Part shown: positions 34,320 to 45,646 of the stretch, piece by piece
Numbering within the stretch: position 1 is the first letter of the stretch
Layout: each line of letters begins with the position of its first letter
DNA from: an uncultured Pelagibacteraceae bacterium
GTDB taxonomy: Bacteria > Pseudomonadota > Alphaproteobacteria > Pelagibacterales > Pelagibacteraceae
Reading direction: 5' to 3'
Assembly: GCA_902604005.1 (NCBI GenBank)
Contig: CACKXH010000001.1
Span: 47,990 to 111,989, forward strand
Length of the DNA: 64,000 bases
Made by a program: the position numbers and the translations under genes
Notes under the pieces: generated by a model
Seen by the model: the letters and a program-made list of their open reading frames with translations, nothing else
Databases searched by the model: none
What the model was told of the DNA's origin: nothing

Positions 34320-35882
34320 TTATTCGAGTTCTATTGTGCTAGGGGGTTTTGAAGTAACATCATAAACTACTCTATTAATTCCTCTGATACTATTAACAAT
34401 TTTATTTGATATCATTTGAGTAAAGGATTTTTTAAATTCATAAAAATCTGCAGTCATTCCATCTTCAGAAGTGATTGCTCTAAGCAAACAAATATATTCG
34501 TAAGTTCTATTATCTCCCATCACTCCAACAGTCTTTACAGGTAATAATGCAGCATAAGCTTGCCAAATTTTGTGGTAAAGTCTGTTATCTTTTAATGCCT
34601 GAATAAAATAATAATCAGCTTCTTTTAAAATATTAATCTTTTCTCTTGTAATAACGCCTGGCATTCTAATGGCTAAACCTGGCCCAGGAAAAGGATGTCT
34701 TGAAACAATTTCTTTACTTAAGTTTAATTCTAAACCTAATTTTCGAACTTCATCTTTAAATAAAAACCTTAGTGGCTCAACCAACTTCAGTTTCATTTTT
34801 TTTGGTAAACCACCAACATTGTGATGAGATTTAATTTTTGAAGTTTGACTGCCTGTTACTGATTTACTTTCAATTAGATCGGGATAAAGTGTTCCTTGAG
34901 CTAAAAACTTAACATCTTTAATTTTTTTAGCGTATCTTTCAAAAATTTTAATGAACAAATTTCCTATGATTTTTCTTTTTTTTTCTGGGTCAGAGACATA
35001 AGTGAGTTTTTTTATAAATTCTTTTTCAGCATTAACATAAATTAAATTCATCTTTAATTTTTTTTTAAATGTTTCTATAACTTGTTTTTCTTCATTTTTT
35101 CTGAGAAGACCTGTATTAACAAATATACAATATAATTTTTTTCCAATTGCTTTATTTAATAATTGAGCAACTACGCTACTATCAACGCCTCCAGAAAGAG
35201 CACAGATAACTTTATTTTTTCCAACCTCATTTTTAATATCTTTTATTAATTTCATCTTTTGATCTTTTGAAGACCAGTTTCTTCTAATCTTACAGATTAA
35301 AAAAATAAAATTACTAATAAGTTTTCTTCCATTTTCTGTATGAGTAACTTCAGGATGAAATTGAACTCCATAAAATTTTTTAAACTTGTTTTCAATGATT
35401 GCAAACTTTGAATTTTGACTTGATGCGATCACACTAAAATTTTTAGGTAATTTATAAACTTGATCAGCATGACTCATCCAAACTTTATTAATCTTTTTTT
35501 TATTGAAAAAATTTTTAGTTAGAGGACTCTCTTTTTTTTTAAATATATTCGCTAAACCAAACTCTCGATGTTTTGATTGCTTTACTCTACCACCATTTAA
35601 CTTTGAAAGAATCTGGTGACCAAAACAAATTCCTAATACTGGCACTCCAGTCTCAATTATTTTTTTATCAAAAGAATATTTTTTTATTTCATAAACATTT
35701 AAAGGGCCTCCTGATAAAATTATCCCTTTAATAGAGTTTCCAATTTTTTTGTTGTTAATTTTTTTGTGACTGACTATCTCTGAAAATACTCCTAATTCTC
35801 TAATTCTTCTTGCAATTAGCTGTGTAAATTGAGAACCAAAATCAATAATTAAGATTTTATTTAAACTTAAATCAAGACTCAT
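34320..35882 (-). CDS. guaA: GMP synthase (glutamine-hydrolysing)
   Basis: Converts XMP to GMP with ATP and glutamine. The 520-residue protein has the glutamine amidotransferase domain ([20 protein letters not shown], catalytic Cys in [10 protein letters not shown], and GVQFHPEV), the PP-loop ATP pyrophosphatase motif [15 protein letters not shown], and a C-terminal dimerisation domain ending PPSTIELE. It overlaps the TPR gene by 11 bp and shares the minus-strand run with guaB, so the two GMP-forming steps are co-expressed. Confidence 0.97.
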   Translation of the reverse strand: MSLDLSLNKILIIDFGSQFTQLIARRIRELGVFSEIVSHKKINNKKIGNSIKGIILSGGPLNVYEIKKYSFDKKIIETGVPVLGICFGHQILSKLNGGRVKQSKHREFGLANIFKKKESPLTKNFFNKKKINKVWMSHADQVYKLPKNFSVIASSQNSKFAIIENKFKKFYGVQFHPEVTHTENGRKLISNFIFLICKIRRNWSSKDQKMKLIKDIKNEVGKNKVICALSGGVDSSVVAQLLNKAIGKKLYCIFVNTGLLRKNEEKQVIETFKKKLKMNLIYVNAEKEFIKKLTYVSDPEKKRKIIGNLFIKIFERYAKKIKDVKFLAQGTLYPDLIESKSVTGSQTSKIKSHHNVGGLPKKMKLKLVEPLRFLFKDEVRKLGLELNLSKEIVSRHPFPGPGLAIRMPGVITREKINILKEADYYFIQALKDNRLYHKIWQAYAALLPVKTVGVMGDNRTYEYICLLRAITSEDGMTADFYEFKKSFTQMISNKIVNSIRGINRVVYDVTSKPPSTIELE

Positions 35883-36312
35883 TATTTTTTGGTTCTATGT
35901 TCGCAAGAGTCTCTAAAATATCTTTATTTTCATCACATAATTTTTTACAAATTTGTGTAAAAGTTTTTGATAATTCTTTAACTTTTAAATAATTTGATTT
36001 TTTTAAAGCTATTTTCATTGACATTAGTATTGCCTCTTCATTTTCTGGCTCTATAAGTAAAGTTGATTCTAAATTTTTTTCCTCTTTTTCTTGCTCTTCT
36101 TCAATGTTGTAAATTTTTGCTAAATATAAATAAGATTTTGAATTTTTTGGATTAAATACAATACTTCTTTCAAACATAAATCTCGCTTCTTCATATTTTT
36201 TATTTTCATAATATCCAACTCCTTTTTTAAAAAAATTTTCATTACTATATGAAATATTAAAAATATTACTTATTAGATAAAAAATGAATGTAAGTTTTAG
36301 TATTTTATACAT
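35872..36312 (-). CDS. Signal-peptide TPR protein between guaB and guaA
   Basis: A 146-residue protein with an N-terminal hydrophobic signal ([15 protein letters not shown]) and two TPR-like helix pairs ([20 protein letters not shown] and [20 protein letters not shown]). It is probably periplasmic or membrane-anchored. It overlaps guaA by 11 bp and abuts guaB within one base, so it is transcribed with the purine genes, although nothing in it suggests a purine role. Confidence 0.82.
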   Translation of the reverse strand: MYKILKLTFIFYLISNIFNISYSNENFFKKGVGYYENKKYEEARFMFERSIVFNPKNSKSYLYLAKIYNIEEEQEKEEKNLESTLLIEPENEEAILMSMKIALKKSNYLKVKELSKTFTQICKKLCDENKDILETLANIEPKNNES

Positions 36313-37394
36313 TAGTATTTATTTTCATTTTTAACTATATCAACATTATGAACCATACTTTCATAAAATCCAGCTTTTGTAATTTTAACAAATTGTGGCT
36401 TATCTCTAAGATATTTAATTTGTTTAGATCCAAGATAACCCATAGAAGATCTTAAACCGCCAATTAATTTATATATTATATTGCTAACTTTACCTTTATA
36501 TTTTGCAAAACCTTCCACTCCTTCTGGGACATATTTTGAAATATCTTTTTGTTTTGATTGAAAGTATCTATCAGCTGAACCTTTGTTCATAGCACCAACT
36601 GAACCCATTCCCCTAAAACTTTTAAATAATTTACCATTTCTTTTAATTAACTTACCAGGTGTCTCATCAGTTCCCGCAAAAAGTGAGCCTATCATTACTG
36701 CATCAGCACCAGCTGCAAAAGCTTTTGCAAGATCTCCAGAATATTTTATACCTCCATCAGATATGATTTTAATCCTTTTATTTTTAATTCCATTCCTTAC
36801 ATTTAAAATTGCACTTAACTGAGGAACACCAATCCCTGCTACTAGTCTAGTTGTGCAAATTGAGCCTGGACCTATTCCAACTTTAATTATGTCCACCCCC
36901 AACCTAATTAAAAACTTTGCGGCTTCAGGTGTCGCAATATTTCCAGCACACAAGGCAGTTTTTTTACTTTTATTTTTTTTGATAAACCTGATTATTTCTG
37001 AAACTTTTTTTGTGTGACCGTGTGCAGTATCTACAACAATCATATTTATATTTTCTTTTAAAATTGATTCAGCTCTTTTAAATTCGTTTAGTCCAGCTCC
37101 TACTGCTGCACCTACCAATAACTTTTGGTTTTTAACTTTTTTAATTTCCAAAATTTGTTTTTTGATGTCAAGATTTCGATGAATAATTCCTAATCCACCA
37201 GCTTTAGCTATAGCTATTGCCATTCTGCCCTCTGTTACAGTATCCATGGCTGAGGATAGAAGAGGAATCTTTAATTTCAAAGTTTCAGTTAATTTTATAC
37301 TAGTATCTACTTCGGAGGGCAGTACTTCCGAATATTTCGGGGTTAGTGTAACATCATCAAAGGTAAGTGCTTCTTTTATAGGAACCATAATCAT
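36312..37394 (-). CDS. guaB: IMP dehydrogenase lacking CBS domains
   Basis: Oxidises IMP to XMP with NAD. The protein has only 360 residues against about 485-500 for most bacterial GuaB. The catalytic barrel is complete: [56 protein letters not shown] (Cys180), [11 protein letters not shown], the Arg276-Tyr277 dyad in GSADRYFQ, and [13 protein letters not shown]. The tandem CBS regulatory domain that normally interrupts the barrel is absent; the chain passes directly from KKVKNQ to [10 protein letters not shown] at about residues 87-100. GMP reductase is excluded by the flap and C-terminal motifs. Confidence 0.95.
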   Translation of the reverse strand: MIMVPIKEALTFDDVTLTPKYSEVLPSEVDTSIKLTETLKLKIPLLSSAMDTVTEGRMAIAIAKAGGLGIIHRNLDIKKQILEIKKVKNQKLLVGAAVGAGLNEFKRAESILKENINMIVVDTAHGHTKKVSEIIRFIKKNKSKKTALCAGNIATPEAAKFLIRLGVDIIKVGIGPGSICTTRLVAGIGVPQLSAILNVRNGIKNKRIKIISDGGIKYSGDLAKAFAAGADAVMIGSLFAGTDETPGKLIKRNGKLFKSFRGMGSVGAMNKGSADRYFQSKQKDISKYVPEGVEGFAKYKGKVSNIIYKLIGGLRSSMGYLGSKQIKYLRDKPQFVKITKAGFYESMVHNVDIVKNENKY

Positions 37395-37425
37395 TTATAT
37401 ATGATTCCTTTTAAATTTAAAGGGA

Positions 37426-38037
37426 CTATCTAAGGTTTTTACAAATTATAAAACTTTCTTTGGAATCTTTTCGACTAGATTTAGGTTTAAAAACCTTAAC
37501 TTCTTTAAAAATTTTTTTTCCAAGTGCGACAATTTCATTAAATGAACCACCCATAAATATTTTTGAAATAAAAAAACCTTTTTTTGATATTACATCTTTT
37601 GAAAAAATCATAGCTTCTTTACATAATTCTCCAGTTTGAATTGAGTCAATATTCTTAATTCCAGTCGTATTTATTGCCATGTCTGACATAACAACATCAG
37701 ATCGATTTTTAACAAAACTTTTAATAAAATCTTTAATTTTAGTATCTGTAAAGTCTCCCTTGATTTGAATAGTATTTTCAATACTTTCCATCTCTTTTAA
37801 GTCGATTGAAATAATCTTTCCACTTTTGACAATTTTAGCGGCATATTGTGACCAACTTCCTGGTGCAGCACCAATGTCTATTACACACATGCCACCTTTA
37901 AAAATTTTAAATTTTTCATCTATTTCAATTAATTTATAAGCAGATCTAGCTCTATAACCATCTACCTTGGATTGACGCACATATACATCTCTTCTTTGTT
38001 TGTTAACCCAATTTTTTGAAATTTTATTTTTTTTCAA
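37426..38037 (-). CDS. rlmE: 23S rRNA 2'-O-methyltransferase RlmE (FtsJ)
   Basis: Methylates the ribose of U2552 in 23S rRNA during large-subunit assembly. The 203-residue protein shows RSAYKLIEIDEKF, the SAM motif VIDIGAAPGSWSQYAA, IISIDLKEM, the catalytic Asp in VMSDMAINTTG and the Lys/Glu of FISKIFMGGSF and KSSRKDSKESFIICK. It directly follows the glycosyltransferase gene and is 31 bp before guaB in the same direction. Confidence 0.94.
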   Translation of the reverse strand: MKKNKISKNWVNKQRRDVYVRQSKVDGYRARSAYKLIEIDEKFKIFKGGMCVIDIGAAPGSWSQYAAKIVKSGKIISIDLKEMESIENTIQIKGDFTDTKIKDFIKSFVKNRSDVVMSDMAINTTGIKNIDSIQTGELCKEAMIFSKDVISKKGFFISKIFMGGSFNEIVALGKKIFKEVKVFKPKSSRKDSKESFIICKNLR

Positions 38038-38949
38038 TTAATTATTATATCTCAGGCTTTTAATTATCTTTTTATTATCTAAAGTTTGAATTTGAATCTC
38101 TACACTTTTATCAGTTCTCATATCTTTACCGTCTTTCCAAATTCCTCCTGCAAGATGCATTATGCCTAATGTATGATTAGGTAAATAAGGTTCTACAAAA
38201 GTTTGTTGTTGTTCATCATATTTTGGAAGTAAATTACTAGCAATCCAATTACAGTTTAAAGGTAAAAATTCTGTTTCTAAGTCGTCTATATATACAGACA
38301 TATTAATAGCTAAACCTTCTGATCCAAAAATATTTCCTGCTTTTAAAGTTGTGGATAAATTATTTTGCCATGAATTCCATCCTTTAGAATTTTTTTCTAA
38401 TGAAAAAACCCCAATATTTATATGAGGTGCAAAGGCTAATTTTCTTGCCTTATCGTATCCAATATTAGATTTGACTGCATGTTTAAAATTTTGAGATTTA
38501 ATAATTGCTAATTTTCCAAATATCCAGTTTACTTTTGATGTTATCTTATATCCTGGACCAATTGATTGAGTAATACCAAGTTTACCATTTTCACAAGCTT
38601 TGAAATATAATTTCACACAGTTCCAATCATTTACCCAAGCATCACAATCTATCCATAAATATTTTTCATAGTTAGGAAAATACTTTGGTAAAAATGCTCT
38701 AGAAACTTGGCTTTTTAACCATTCTTTATCTTTAACTTTGTAGCCGGGTACTTCAATATCCCATTCTGCAGATTTAATTTCATCTACTTTATTAGATAAT
38801 CTTTCTTTTTGTTCTTTAGTTAATCCTGCATCTAAAATACAGATTGCAACGTTCTTACTTTCTTCAAATCTTTTTACAGAATTAATTAACTCCTCTAATA
38901 ATGGAAAGTAATTAGCATCAGCTAATGAAACAATTACATTTTTTTTCAT
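38038..38949 (-). CDS. Glycosyltransferase, family 8-like
   Basis: A 303-residue GT-A-fold protein. It has the opening strand NVIVSLADANYFPLLEELI, the donor and metal-binding DxD in KYLWIDCDAWVNDW, and a downstream SLEKNSKGWNSW and FGSEGLAIN region, as in GT8-type transferases. The acceptor is unknown, perhaps a cell-surface glycan. It starts at the end of pssA and ends at rlmE, so it is inside the phospholipid and RNA-modification run and may decorate a lipid, which is a guess. Confidence 0.75.
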   Translation of the reverse strand: MKKNVIVSLADANYFPLLEELINSVKRFEESKNVAICILDAGLTKEQKERLSNKVDEIKSAEWDIEVPGYKVKDKEWLKSQVSRAFLPKYFPNYEKYLWIDCDAWVNDWNCVKLYFKACENGKLGITQSIGPGYKITSKVNWIFGKLAIIKSQNFKHAVKSNIGYDKARKLAFAPHINIGVFSLEKNSKGWNSWQNNLSTTLKAGNIFGSEGLAINMSVYIDDLETEFLPLNCNWIASNLLPKYDEQQQTFVEPYLPNHTLGIMHLAGGIWKDGKDMRTDKSVEIQIQTLDNKKIIKSLRYNN

Positions 38950-39753
38950 TTATAATATATCTTCTAGTTCTTCATCTTTGTCTAAAGGAATATTTTTATC
39001 TTTCTTAATTTTTTTATAATGAAAATAACTTATAGGTATCAAGCAAAGATAAACAAAAGAGCTTATAGCTAAAACCTTAAATGTATAAACTAGTAATGCT
39101 CCAAAAAACAAAACTATTCCGAACAATAAAAATTTTGTCATAGATCTCGGTATAACTATTTTTTTAAATGAATATGTAGGAATCGTACTTATCAATAAGA
39201 TTGAAACCACAATAAAAAATACTGGTACTAATAAGTCATAATTAATTTTAAAAACAAACTCACCTAATCCACTAAAACTAAAAATTAATGGCATTAAAAC
39301 AATTATTCCTCCTGCAGGTGATGGCATCCCCTCAAAAAAATTATCTTTCCATGAGGGTTCTTCTTCAGAATTGATATTAAATCTTGCAAGTCTTAAAGCG
39401 ACACAAACCACATATATTAAACAAACAAACCATCCTAATTTATCTAAATATTGTAAATTCCAAAAATACATTATAAATGCAGGAGCAACTCCAAAACTTA
39501 TAACATCTCCTAGGGAGTCTAGTTCTTTTCCAATTTTAGAAGTTCCTTTAATTAATCTAGCTATACGTCCATCCAATGCATCCATTAAGCCAGCAAATAA
39601 TATTGCAATAACTGCAATTGCAAATTTTCCATCTATAGCAAATTTAATTGAGGTTAAACCTATACAAACACCTATTAAAGTAATAGCATTAGGTAAAATC
39701 ATTCTTGCTTTTTTTTCTGAAACAATTTTAAAATTATTTTTTTTTGGTTCCAT
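38950..39753 (-). CDS. pssA: CDP-diacylglycerol-serine O-phosphatidyltransferase
   Basis: Forms phosphatidylserine, the precursor of phosphatidylethanolamine. The 267-residue integral membrane enzyme shows the CDP-alcohol phosphotransferase signature, LDGRIARL followed by GKELDSLGD, with its conserved Asp and Arg residues, and about eight hydrophobic helices. It is two bases after psd, the next enzyme in the pathway, so the pair makes phosphatidylethanolamine together. Confidence 0.94.
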   Translation of the reverse strand: MEPKKNNFKIVSEKKARMILPNAITLIGVCIGLTSIKFAIDGKFAIAVIAILFAGLMDALDGRIARLIKGTSKIGKELDSLGDVISFGVAPAFIMYFWNLQYLDKLGWFVCLIYVVCVALRLARFNINSEEEPSWKDNFFEGMPSPAGGIIVLMPLIFSFSGLGEFVFKINYDLLVPVFFIVVSILLISTIPTYSFKKIVIPRSMTKFLLFGIVLFFGALLVYTFKVLAISSFVYLCLIPISYFHYKKIKKDKNIPLDKDEELEDIL

Positions 39754-39754
39754 T

Positions 39755-40402
39755 TTATTTTTTTGCTAATAATGTTTCCCCAGAAATAGCTTTTTGGCCA
39801 ATTTTTACTAAAGGCTCGTAATTTTCATAATATACGTCCACTCGACTTCCAAATCTTATCATTCCAATTCTATCGCCTTGATTAAGTTCTTGATCTTTAT
39901 TTGATTCACAAATAATTCTTCGCGCTATAAGCCCAGCAATTTGAACAACAATTATATCATTATTGAAAGAATCTTTTATTTTAAAATAATTTCTTTCGTT
40001 ATCTTCACTAGCTTTATCAAGAGATGCATTAAAAAATTTACCTGGTTTGTATAAAATTTCTTCTATTTTCCCATCACAAGGAATTCTATTCACATGGCAA
40101 TCAAATACATTCATAAAAATACTGATTTTTTTAAATCTTTTATTTTCAAGATCAAATTCTTTTGGACCTTCTACGTCTTCCACTTTGATAACTTCACCAT
40201 CTGCGGGACTTACTAGATATTCATTATTTTTTATAATCACTCTCTCTGGGTCTCTAAAAAAATAATAAACCCAAATTGTAAAAACTAAACCTATTAGTCC
40301 TAAAAAATCACTAAAACTATAAAATATTATAGTGATTATGGCAGCTATAACTAAAAACTTATATCCCTCTGCGTGAATCTTTGGAAATATCTTACTAAAC
40401 AT
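39755..40402 (-). CDS. psd: Phosphatidylserine decarboxylase (Psd-related, short form)
   Basis: Pyruvoyl enzyme that decarboxylates phosphatidylserine to phosphatidylethanolamine. The 215-residue protein is the compact archaeal/alphaproteobacterial form. Its self-cleavage site is the GS pair in MIRFGSRVDVYY near residue 185, where the Ser becomes the pyruvoyl group; SPADGEV and FMNVFDCHVNRIP are also typical. Two N-terminal helices anchor it. It is the first gene of the minus-strand run and faces icd across a 73 bp spacer. Confidence 0.94.
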   Translation of the reverse strand: MFSKIFPKIHAEGYKFLVIAAIITIIFYSFSDFLGLIGLVFTIWVYYFFRDPERVIIKNNEYLVSPADGEVIKVEDVEGPKEFDLENKRFKKISIFMNVFDCHVNRIPCDGKIEEILYKPGKFFNASLDKASEDNERNYFKIKDSFNNDIIVVQIAGLIARRIICESNKDQELNQGDRIGMIRFGSRVDVYYENYEPLVKIGQKAISGETLLAKK

Positions 40403-40412
40403 ATTCTTCTAT

Positions 40413-40440
40413 TTGATAATTTTTCATTAATATGTATATA
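40413..40440 (+). promoter_or_regulatory. Candidate icd promoter
   Basis: TTGATA (40413-40418) and TATATA (40435-40440) are spaced by 16 bp in the psd/icd divergent spacer, about 35 bases before the icd GTG start. Found by consensus only. Confidence 0.45.
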
Positions 40441-40475
40441 AAATCGCGAAATTCAATTAATAAGATAAAATATAA

Positions 40476-41690
40476 GTGAGTAAAATTACCGTAAAAAACC
40501 CAATTGTAGAGTTAGATGGGGATGAAATGACTAGAATAATCTGGGAATTCATCAAAAAAAAACTGATACTTCCATATCTTGATTTAGGAATTGAATATTA
40601 TGATTTAGGAATGAAAAGTAGAGATGATACTAGTGATCAAATCACAATTGATTCAGCTAATGCAATAAAAAAAGTTGGAGTAGGAATAAAATGCGCAACT
40701 ATTACTCCTGATGAGGCACGTGTAGAAGAATTCAATCTTAAAAAAATGTGGAGATCTCCAAATGGTACCATAAGAAATATAATCGGAGGAACTGTTTTTA
40801 GAGAACCAATAATTTGTTCAAACATTCCAAAATTAGTTCCTTCATGGTCAGATCCTGTAGTAATTGGTCGTCACGCATTTGGAGACCAATATCGAGCAAC
40901 AGATTTTAAAGTTCCTGGTAAAGGAAAAATGGAAATTAAATGGACTTCAGAAGATGGAAAAGATGAAATTAAATATGAAGTTTTTAATTTCACTGGTCCA
41001 GGTATTGCACTTTCAATGTATAATTTAGATAAATCAATTGAAGACTTCGCTAGATCTTGTTTTAGTTATGGCTTAATTAAAAAATGGCCAGTTTATCTAT
41101 CTACTAAAAATACAATTCTTAAAAAATATGATGGTAGATTTAAAGATATTTTTGAAGAAGTTTTTAATAATGAGTTTAAGAAAAAATTTGATGAATCTAA
41201 AATTACATATGAGCACAGACTAATTGATGACATGGTAGCTTGTGCAATGAAATGGAGTGGAAAATATATTTGGGCTTGTAAAAATTATGATGGTGATGTC
41301 CAGTCAGATACTATGGCTCAAGGTTATGGATCATTAGGTTTAATGACTAGTACTTTGTTAACTCCGGATGGAAAAGTAATGGAAGCAGAAGCGGCTCATG
41401 GAACTGTTACAAGACACTTCAGAATGCACCAACAAGGTAAAGAAACATCTACTAATCCTATCGCTTCAATTTTCGCATGGACAAGAGGATTAGCTCATAG
41501 GGGAAAATTAGATAGTAATGATGAACTTATTAAATTTTCAAATACAATTGAAAAGGTTTGTATTGAGAGTGTTGAAAATGGATCTATGACCAAAGATCTT
41601 GCAATATTGATTGGTCCATCGAGCAAATATTTAACAACTAATCAATTTTTAGACGTAATAGATCAAAATCTTAAAAAGAAATTAAATTAA
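40476..41690 (+). CDS. icd: NADP-dependent isocitrate dehydrogenase, eukaryotic-like dimeric type
   Basis: TCA-cycle enzyme that converts isocitrate to 2-oxoglutarate. The 404-residue chain belongs to the type II homodimeric NADP family: [20 protein letters not shown] at the N terminus, [34 protein letters not shown], the metal-site [29 protein letters not shown] and [14 protein letters not shown]. The start is GTG at 40476. Its stop overlaps the end of the convergent alaS gene by 9 bp. Confidence 0.96.
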   Translation: MSKITVKNPIVELDGDEMTRIIWEFIKKKLILPYLDLGIEYYDLGMKSRDDTSDQITIDSANAIKKVGVGIKCATITPDEARVEEFNLKKMWRSPNGTIRNIIGGTVFREPIICSNIPKLVPSWSDPVVIGRHAFGDQYRATDFKVPGKGKMEIKWTSEDGKDEIKYEVFNFTGPGIALSMYNLDKSIEDFARSCFSYGLIKKWPVYLSTKNTILKKYDGRFKDIFEEVFNNEFKKKFDESKITYEHRLIDDMVACAMKWSGKYIWACKNYDGDVQSDTMAQGYGSLGLMTSTLLTPDGKVMEAEAAHGTVTRHFRMHQQGKETSTNPIASIFAWTRGLAHRGKLDSNDELIKFSNTIEKVCIESVENGSMTKDLAILIGPSSKYLTTNQFLDVIDQNLKKKLN

Positions 41691-44348
41691 AGACTTAACT
41701 TTTTCAAAAGCTTCATTAATTTTAGTTTGATCTTGTCCACCGGCTTGTGCAAAGTCTTTTCTTCCACCACCACCTTGGCCACCTATTATTTTTGAGCTTA
41801 ATTTTACAAACTTTACAGCATCATACCTTTCAGTTAGTTTAACTGTGATACCGACAGCAACTCCAACTTTGTCATCCTTGCTGGCAAAAACTACAACTAT
41901 TCCCTCTCCTAAATCTTTTTTACCATTGTCTACAAGTTTTCTTAATTCTTTAGGTGGAAGACCATCAACATTTTGAAATCTTATTTTAATACCATTTATT
42001 TCTTCATCTCTGATTTTATTTTTTGCTTTGTCATTAAGAATTGAATTAACTGATAAAGTATCTAATTGTTTTGTTAAATTTTTTATCAATAATTTTTGAT
42101 CTGGCTCATCAATATTTGGTTTGCCCCCAAAACTGATTATCTGTTTTGTAAGATCCTTAATTAACTCATCATTTTTTTCTGAAGATAAATTTGATAATTT
42201 TTCTTTATTTTTTAAATAATCTTCTAATTGATTATCCCTCAAAGCTTCTATTCTTCTTACACCTGCTGCTATTGACGATTGGCTTATGATCTTAAATTTA
42301 CCAATATCACCAGTATTTTTGACATGTGTTCCACCACAAAGTTCAGTTGAAAAATATTTTCCATTATCGCTACCCATAGAAAGTACTCTAACTTCATCAC
42401 CATATTTTTCTCCAAAAAGGGCTAATGCTCCATTTTCTACAGCTTCATCTGGTGTCATCAGTCTAGTTTTTACATCTGATCTCTTTGAAACCATTGAGTT
42501 AACAAATGCTTCTATTTTATCTATTTCCTCATCTGAGATTGGTTTCATATGACTAAAATCAAATCTTAATCTGCTAGGTTCAACTAAAGACCCTTTTTGA
42601 GTAACATGAGTACCTAAAACTCTTCTTAGTGACTCATGTAACAAATGAGTAGCAGAGTGATATGCTCTTGTGTGATTCCTTCTCTCTTCATTTATTTTCA
42701 TTTCTATATTTTCATTTAACTTGATCGAACCACTAATAACTTTTCCATAATGAACAAATAGATCTCCTAATTTTTTTTGAACATCAGTAACGTCAAATTT
42801 AAACTCTCCAGAAATAATCTCACCAGTATCTCCAACTTGACCCCCTGACTCTCCATAAAAAGGTGTTTGGTTCGTTATAATCATTCCTTCATCATTTAGT
42901 TTTAATTCTTTAACCTCTTTATTATCCTTTAATAAAGATAAGATCACTCCCTCAGCTTGATTTGTCTCATAGCCTAAAAATTCAGTAGCCCCTAATTTAT
43001 CTTTGACACCAAACCATATATCTTCAACTGCAGCATCTCCAGATCCTTTCCAATTTTTCTTTGCCAGTTCTCTACTCTCTTTCATTAGAGATTGAAACCT
43101 TTCAATGTCAATTGATAGGGATTTATTTCTTAAAATATCTTCTGTAAGATCTAATGGAAATCCATAGGTGTCATATAATTTAAATGCAACATTACCTGAC
43201 AGTACTTTGTCAATTTTTGATATTTCATCATTCAATATTTTAATTCCTCTATCTAATAATACTAAAAATTTCTCTTCTTCCATTTTTAAGGTTTCTTTAA
43301 TTAATGACTCTGCCCTTTTTAATTCTGGATAATTTCCAGACATTTCGTTCTTTAAAGTTTCGAATAAATTAAAAAAAACTGGCTCCTTCGATCCAAGCAA
43401 ATGTGAGTGTCTCATACCTCTTCTCATAATTCTTCTCAAAACATATCCTCTACCTTCATTAGATGGCAAAACTCCTTCAGCAATTAAAAATGAACTTGCT
43501 CTTAAATGATCTGCAATAACTCTAAAACTTGAAAGATTTTTTTGGTCCGGTTTTTTCTTAACAATATCTGAAGTCGATTGAATTAATTTTTTAAAATGAT
43601 CTGTTTCATAATTATCATGTGTTCCCTGAAGTAATGCTGCTATTCTTTCTAAGCCCATACCTGTATCTACAGAGGGTTTTGGAAGATCTATTCTTTTATC
43701 TTTGGTTACTTGTTCATATTGCATAAAAACAAGATTCCAAATTTCAATAAATCTATCTCCATCTCCATCTTTGCTTCCAGGTAAACCGCCTTTTAAATGA
43801 TCCCCATGATCATAAAAAATTTCTGAACAAGGACCACAAGGACCAGTTTCTCCCATTGACCAAAAATTATCAGATGTTGCAATTCTTATAATTCGATTAT
43901 CATTCAAACCAGCTATTTTCTTCCAAAAATTGAATGCTTCATCATCTTCATGAAATACTGTTACATAAAGTCTATTTTTATCGATACCAAAATCTTTAGT
44001 AATCAAATCCCAAGCATAATGGATCGCTTTTTCTTTAAAGTAATCACCAAAAGAAAAATTTCCCAGCATTTCAAAAAATGTATGATGTCTAGGAGTATAA
44101 CCAACATTTTCTAAATCATTATGTTTTCCCCCTGCTCTTACACATTTTTGTGAAGTAGTTGCTCTTTGATAATCTCTCTTTTCCAAACCAGTGAATACAT
44201 TCTTAAACTGAACCATTCCTGAATTAGCAAACATTAATGTCGGGTCATTGTTTGGAACTAGATTGCTTGACTCAACAATCTCATGATCATTCTTTTCAAA
44301 ATATTTTAAGAATGTTTCTCTTATTTGATTTAACGATTTTTGAGCCAT
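41682..44348 (-). CDS. alaS: Alanine-tRNA ligase
   Basis: Charges tRNA-Ala. The 888-residue length is typical. It shows the class II catalytic core ([57 protein letters not shown]), the editing domain zinc motif with [13 protein letters not shown] and [15 protein letters not shown], and a C-terminal C-Ala domain ending in the glycine-rich [16 protein letters not shown]. It reads in the same direction as recA, 103 bp downstream of it, with a hairpin and a run of eight G/C pairs in the spacer. Confidence 0.97.
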   Translation of the reverse strand: MAQKSLNQIRETFLKYFEKNDHEIVESSNLVPNNDPTLMFANSGMVQFKNVFTGLEKRDYQRATTSQKCVRAGGKHNDLENVGYTPRHHTFFEMLGNFSFGDYFKEKAIHYAWDLITKDFGIDKNRLYVTVFHEDDEAFNFWKKIAGLNDNRIIRIATSDNFWSMGETGPCGPCSEIFYDHGDHLKGGLPGSKDGDGDRFIEIWNLVFMQYEQVTKDKRIDLPKPSVDTGMGLERIAALLQGTHDNYETDHFKKLIQSTSDIVKKKPDQKNLSSFRVIADHLRASSFLIAEGVLPSNEGRGYVLRRIMRRGMRHSHLLGSKEPVFFNLFETLKNEMSGNYPELKRAESLIKETLKMEEEKFLVLLDRGIKILNDEISKIDKVLSGNVAFKLYDTYGFPLDLTEDILRNKSLSIDIERFQSLMKESRELAKKNWKGSGDAAVEDIWFGVKDKLGATEFLGYETNQAEGVILSLLKDNKEVKELKLNDEGMIITNQTPFYGESGGQVGDTGEIISGEFKFDVTDVQKKLGDLFVHYGKVISGSIKLNENIEMKINEERRNHTRAYHSATHLLHESLRRVLGTHVTQKGSLVEPSRLRFDFSHMKPISDEEIDKIEAFVNSMVSKRSDVKTRLMTPDEAVENGALALFGEKYGDEVRVLSMGSDNGKYFSTELCGGTHVKNTGDIGKFKIISQSSIAAGVRRIEALRDNQLEDYLKNKEKLSNLSSEKNDELIKDLTKQIISFGGKPNIDEPDQKLLIKNLTKQLDTLSVNSILNDKAKNKIRDEEINGIKIRFQNVDGLPPKELRKLVDNGKKDLGEGIVVVFASKDDKVGVAVGITVKLTERYDAVKFVKLSSKIIGGQGGGGRKDFAQAGGQDQTKINEAFEKVKSLI

Positions 44349-44393
44349 ATTTTTAAAATACAGCTTTTTTGTTCTATGTCTAGGTAGTGGTAA

Positions 44394-44401
44394 GGGGGGG
44401 G
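44394..44401. repeat. Homopolymer of eight G in the recA-alaS spacer
   Basis: Eight consecutive G on the plus strand, next to the recA hairpin. Runs of this length are rare in such AT-rich DNA. On the coding strand it is a C8 tract in the likely alaS leader, between the recA hairpin and the alaS start about 46 bases on. Confidence 0.9.
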
Positions 44402-44428
44402 TAAAGGCGCTTAAAATAAGCGCCTTTA
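44402..44428 (-). terminator. Hairpin after recA
   Basis: Perfect inverted repeat with arms TAAAGGCGCTTA and TAAGCGCCTTTA around a three-base loop, 23 bp beyond the recA stop and read on the same strand. The A-rich upstream and U-rich downstream ends of the stem fit an intrinsic terminator, although no separate long U tract follows. Confidence 0.75.
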
Positions 44429-44451
44429 TAATTTAAAGATGACCTTTAATT

Positions 44452-45600
44452 CTAGTTCTTTTTAGGAGGAGTAGCTTCTTTATCTGCTTCTTCTTTTTCA
44501 GCTACTTTCTTCTCTTTTTCAATTTTTTCAGGACTTAATGGATTTCCTTCAATTTTTTTAGAAATCACACCAGCTTTTTCCCTAATTGCCATTTCAATCT
44601 CTGCAGCAACTTGTGGGTTTTGAGCTAAATAGACTTTAGCATTTTCTCTACCTTGTCCTATTTTTTCACCTTTATAAGCATACCATGCGCCTGATTTTTC
44701 AATAATATCGGCTTTAGCTCCTAGGTCTACTAACTCACCCATTTTGCTAATTCCTTTTCCATACATTAAATCGAACTCAACAACTTTGAATGGCGGTGCA
44801 ACTTTATTCTTAACTACTTTCACTCTTGTAGAGTTACCAATAATTTCATCTTTATCTTTGATGGCACCAATTCTTCTAATGTCCATTCTTACAGATGAGT
44901 AAAATTTGAGTGCGTTTCCACCTGATGTTGTTTCAGGACTTCCAAACATTACTCCGATTTTCATTCTAATTTGGTTAATGAAAATCATCATTGTATTTGT
45001 ATTTGATATTGAACCAGTTAATTTTCTTAAAGCCTGACTCATTAATCTTGATTGAAGACCAACATGATGATCTCCCATCTCTCCTTCAATTTCAGCTTTT
45101 GGAGTTAAAGCTGCAACAGAGTCAATTACGATTACTGAAATAGAGCCTGATTTTACTAGCGTATCAGCTATTTCTAAGGCTTGCTCACCTGCATCTGGTT
45201 GAGAAATTAATAGTTCTTCAGTATTTACTCCTAATTTTTTTGCATAAACTGGATCTAAAGCATGTTCGGCATCAACAAATGCACAAATTCCACCAGCCTT
45301 TTGAGCTTCAGCAACAACTTGTAATGCTAATGTTGTTTTTCCAGAACTCTCTGGTCCGTAAACTTCTACAATTCTTCCTTTTGGCAAACCACCTATTCCT
45401 AAAGCCAAATCTAAACTTAAAGAACCTGTTGATATCGACTCGATATCCATAGCTCTTTTTTCACCTAGCTTCATAACTGAACCTTTTCCAAAATTGTCAG
45501 TTATTTGGCTGATCGCAGCATCTAATGCTTTGTTTTTTTCTTTATTTTCCAATTCTTGATCTTTTGTAGATTTAACTACTTTTAAGTTATTTTTTGTCAT
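44452..45600 (-). CDS. recA: Recombinase RecA
   Basis: DNA strand-exchange protein and SOS co-protease. The 382-residue chain has a slightly long N-terminal extension of about 20 charged residues, then IDNFGKG-type [13 protein letters not shown], the Walker A motif GPESSGKTT at about residues 82-90, Walker [11 protein letters not shown], the MAW-like [20 protein letters not shown], loop L2 [20 protein letters not shown] and a Lys/Glu-rich tail. A Shine-Dalgarno-like AGAGG precedes the ATG. Upstream lies a candidate SOS-type operator at 45650-45664. Confidence 0.98.
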   Translation of the reverse strand: MTKNNLKVVKSTKDQELENKEKNKALDAAISQITDNFGKGSVMKLGEKRAMDIESISTGSLSLDLALGIGGLPKGRIVEVYGPESSGKTTLALQVVAEAQKAGGICAFVDAEHALDPVYAKKLGVNTEELLISQPDAGEQALEIADTLVKSGSISVIVIDSVAALTPKAEIEGEMGDHHVGLQSRLMSQALRKLTGSISNTNTMMIFINQIRMKIGVMFGSPETTSGGNALKFYSSVRMDIRRIGAIKDKDEIIGNSTRVKVVKNKVAPPFKVVEFDLMYGKGISKMGELVDLGAKADIIEKSGAWYAYKGEKIGQGRENAKVYLAQNPQVAAEIEMAIREKAGVISKKIEGNPLSPEKIEKEKKVAEKEEADKEATPPKKN

Positions 45601-45646
45601 TTTTTGCCTCTTTTCTTGCTTTTTTTAACACTCGAATCATAAAATA

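Noticed and set aside
36312..37394. guaB might be GMP reductase because it is short
   Set aside because: The IMP dehydrogenase flap ([20 protein letters not shown]), the C-terminal motif and the neighbouring guaA argue for GuaB.
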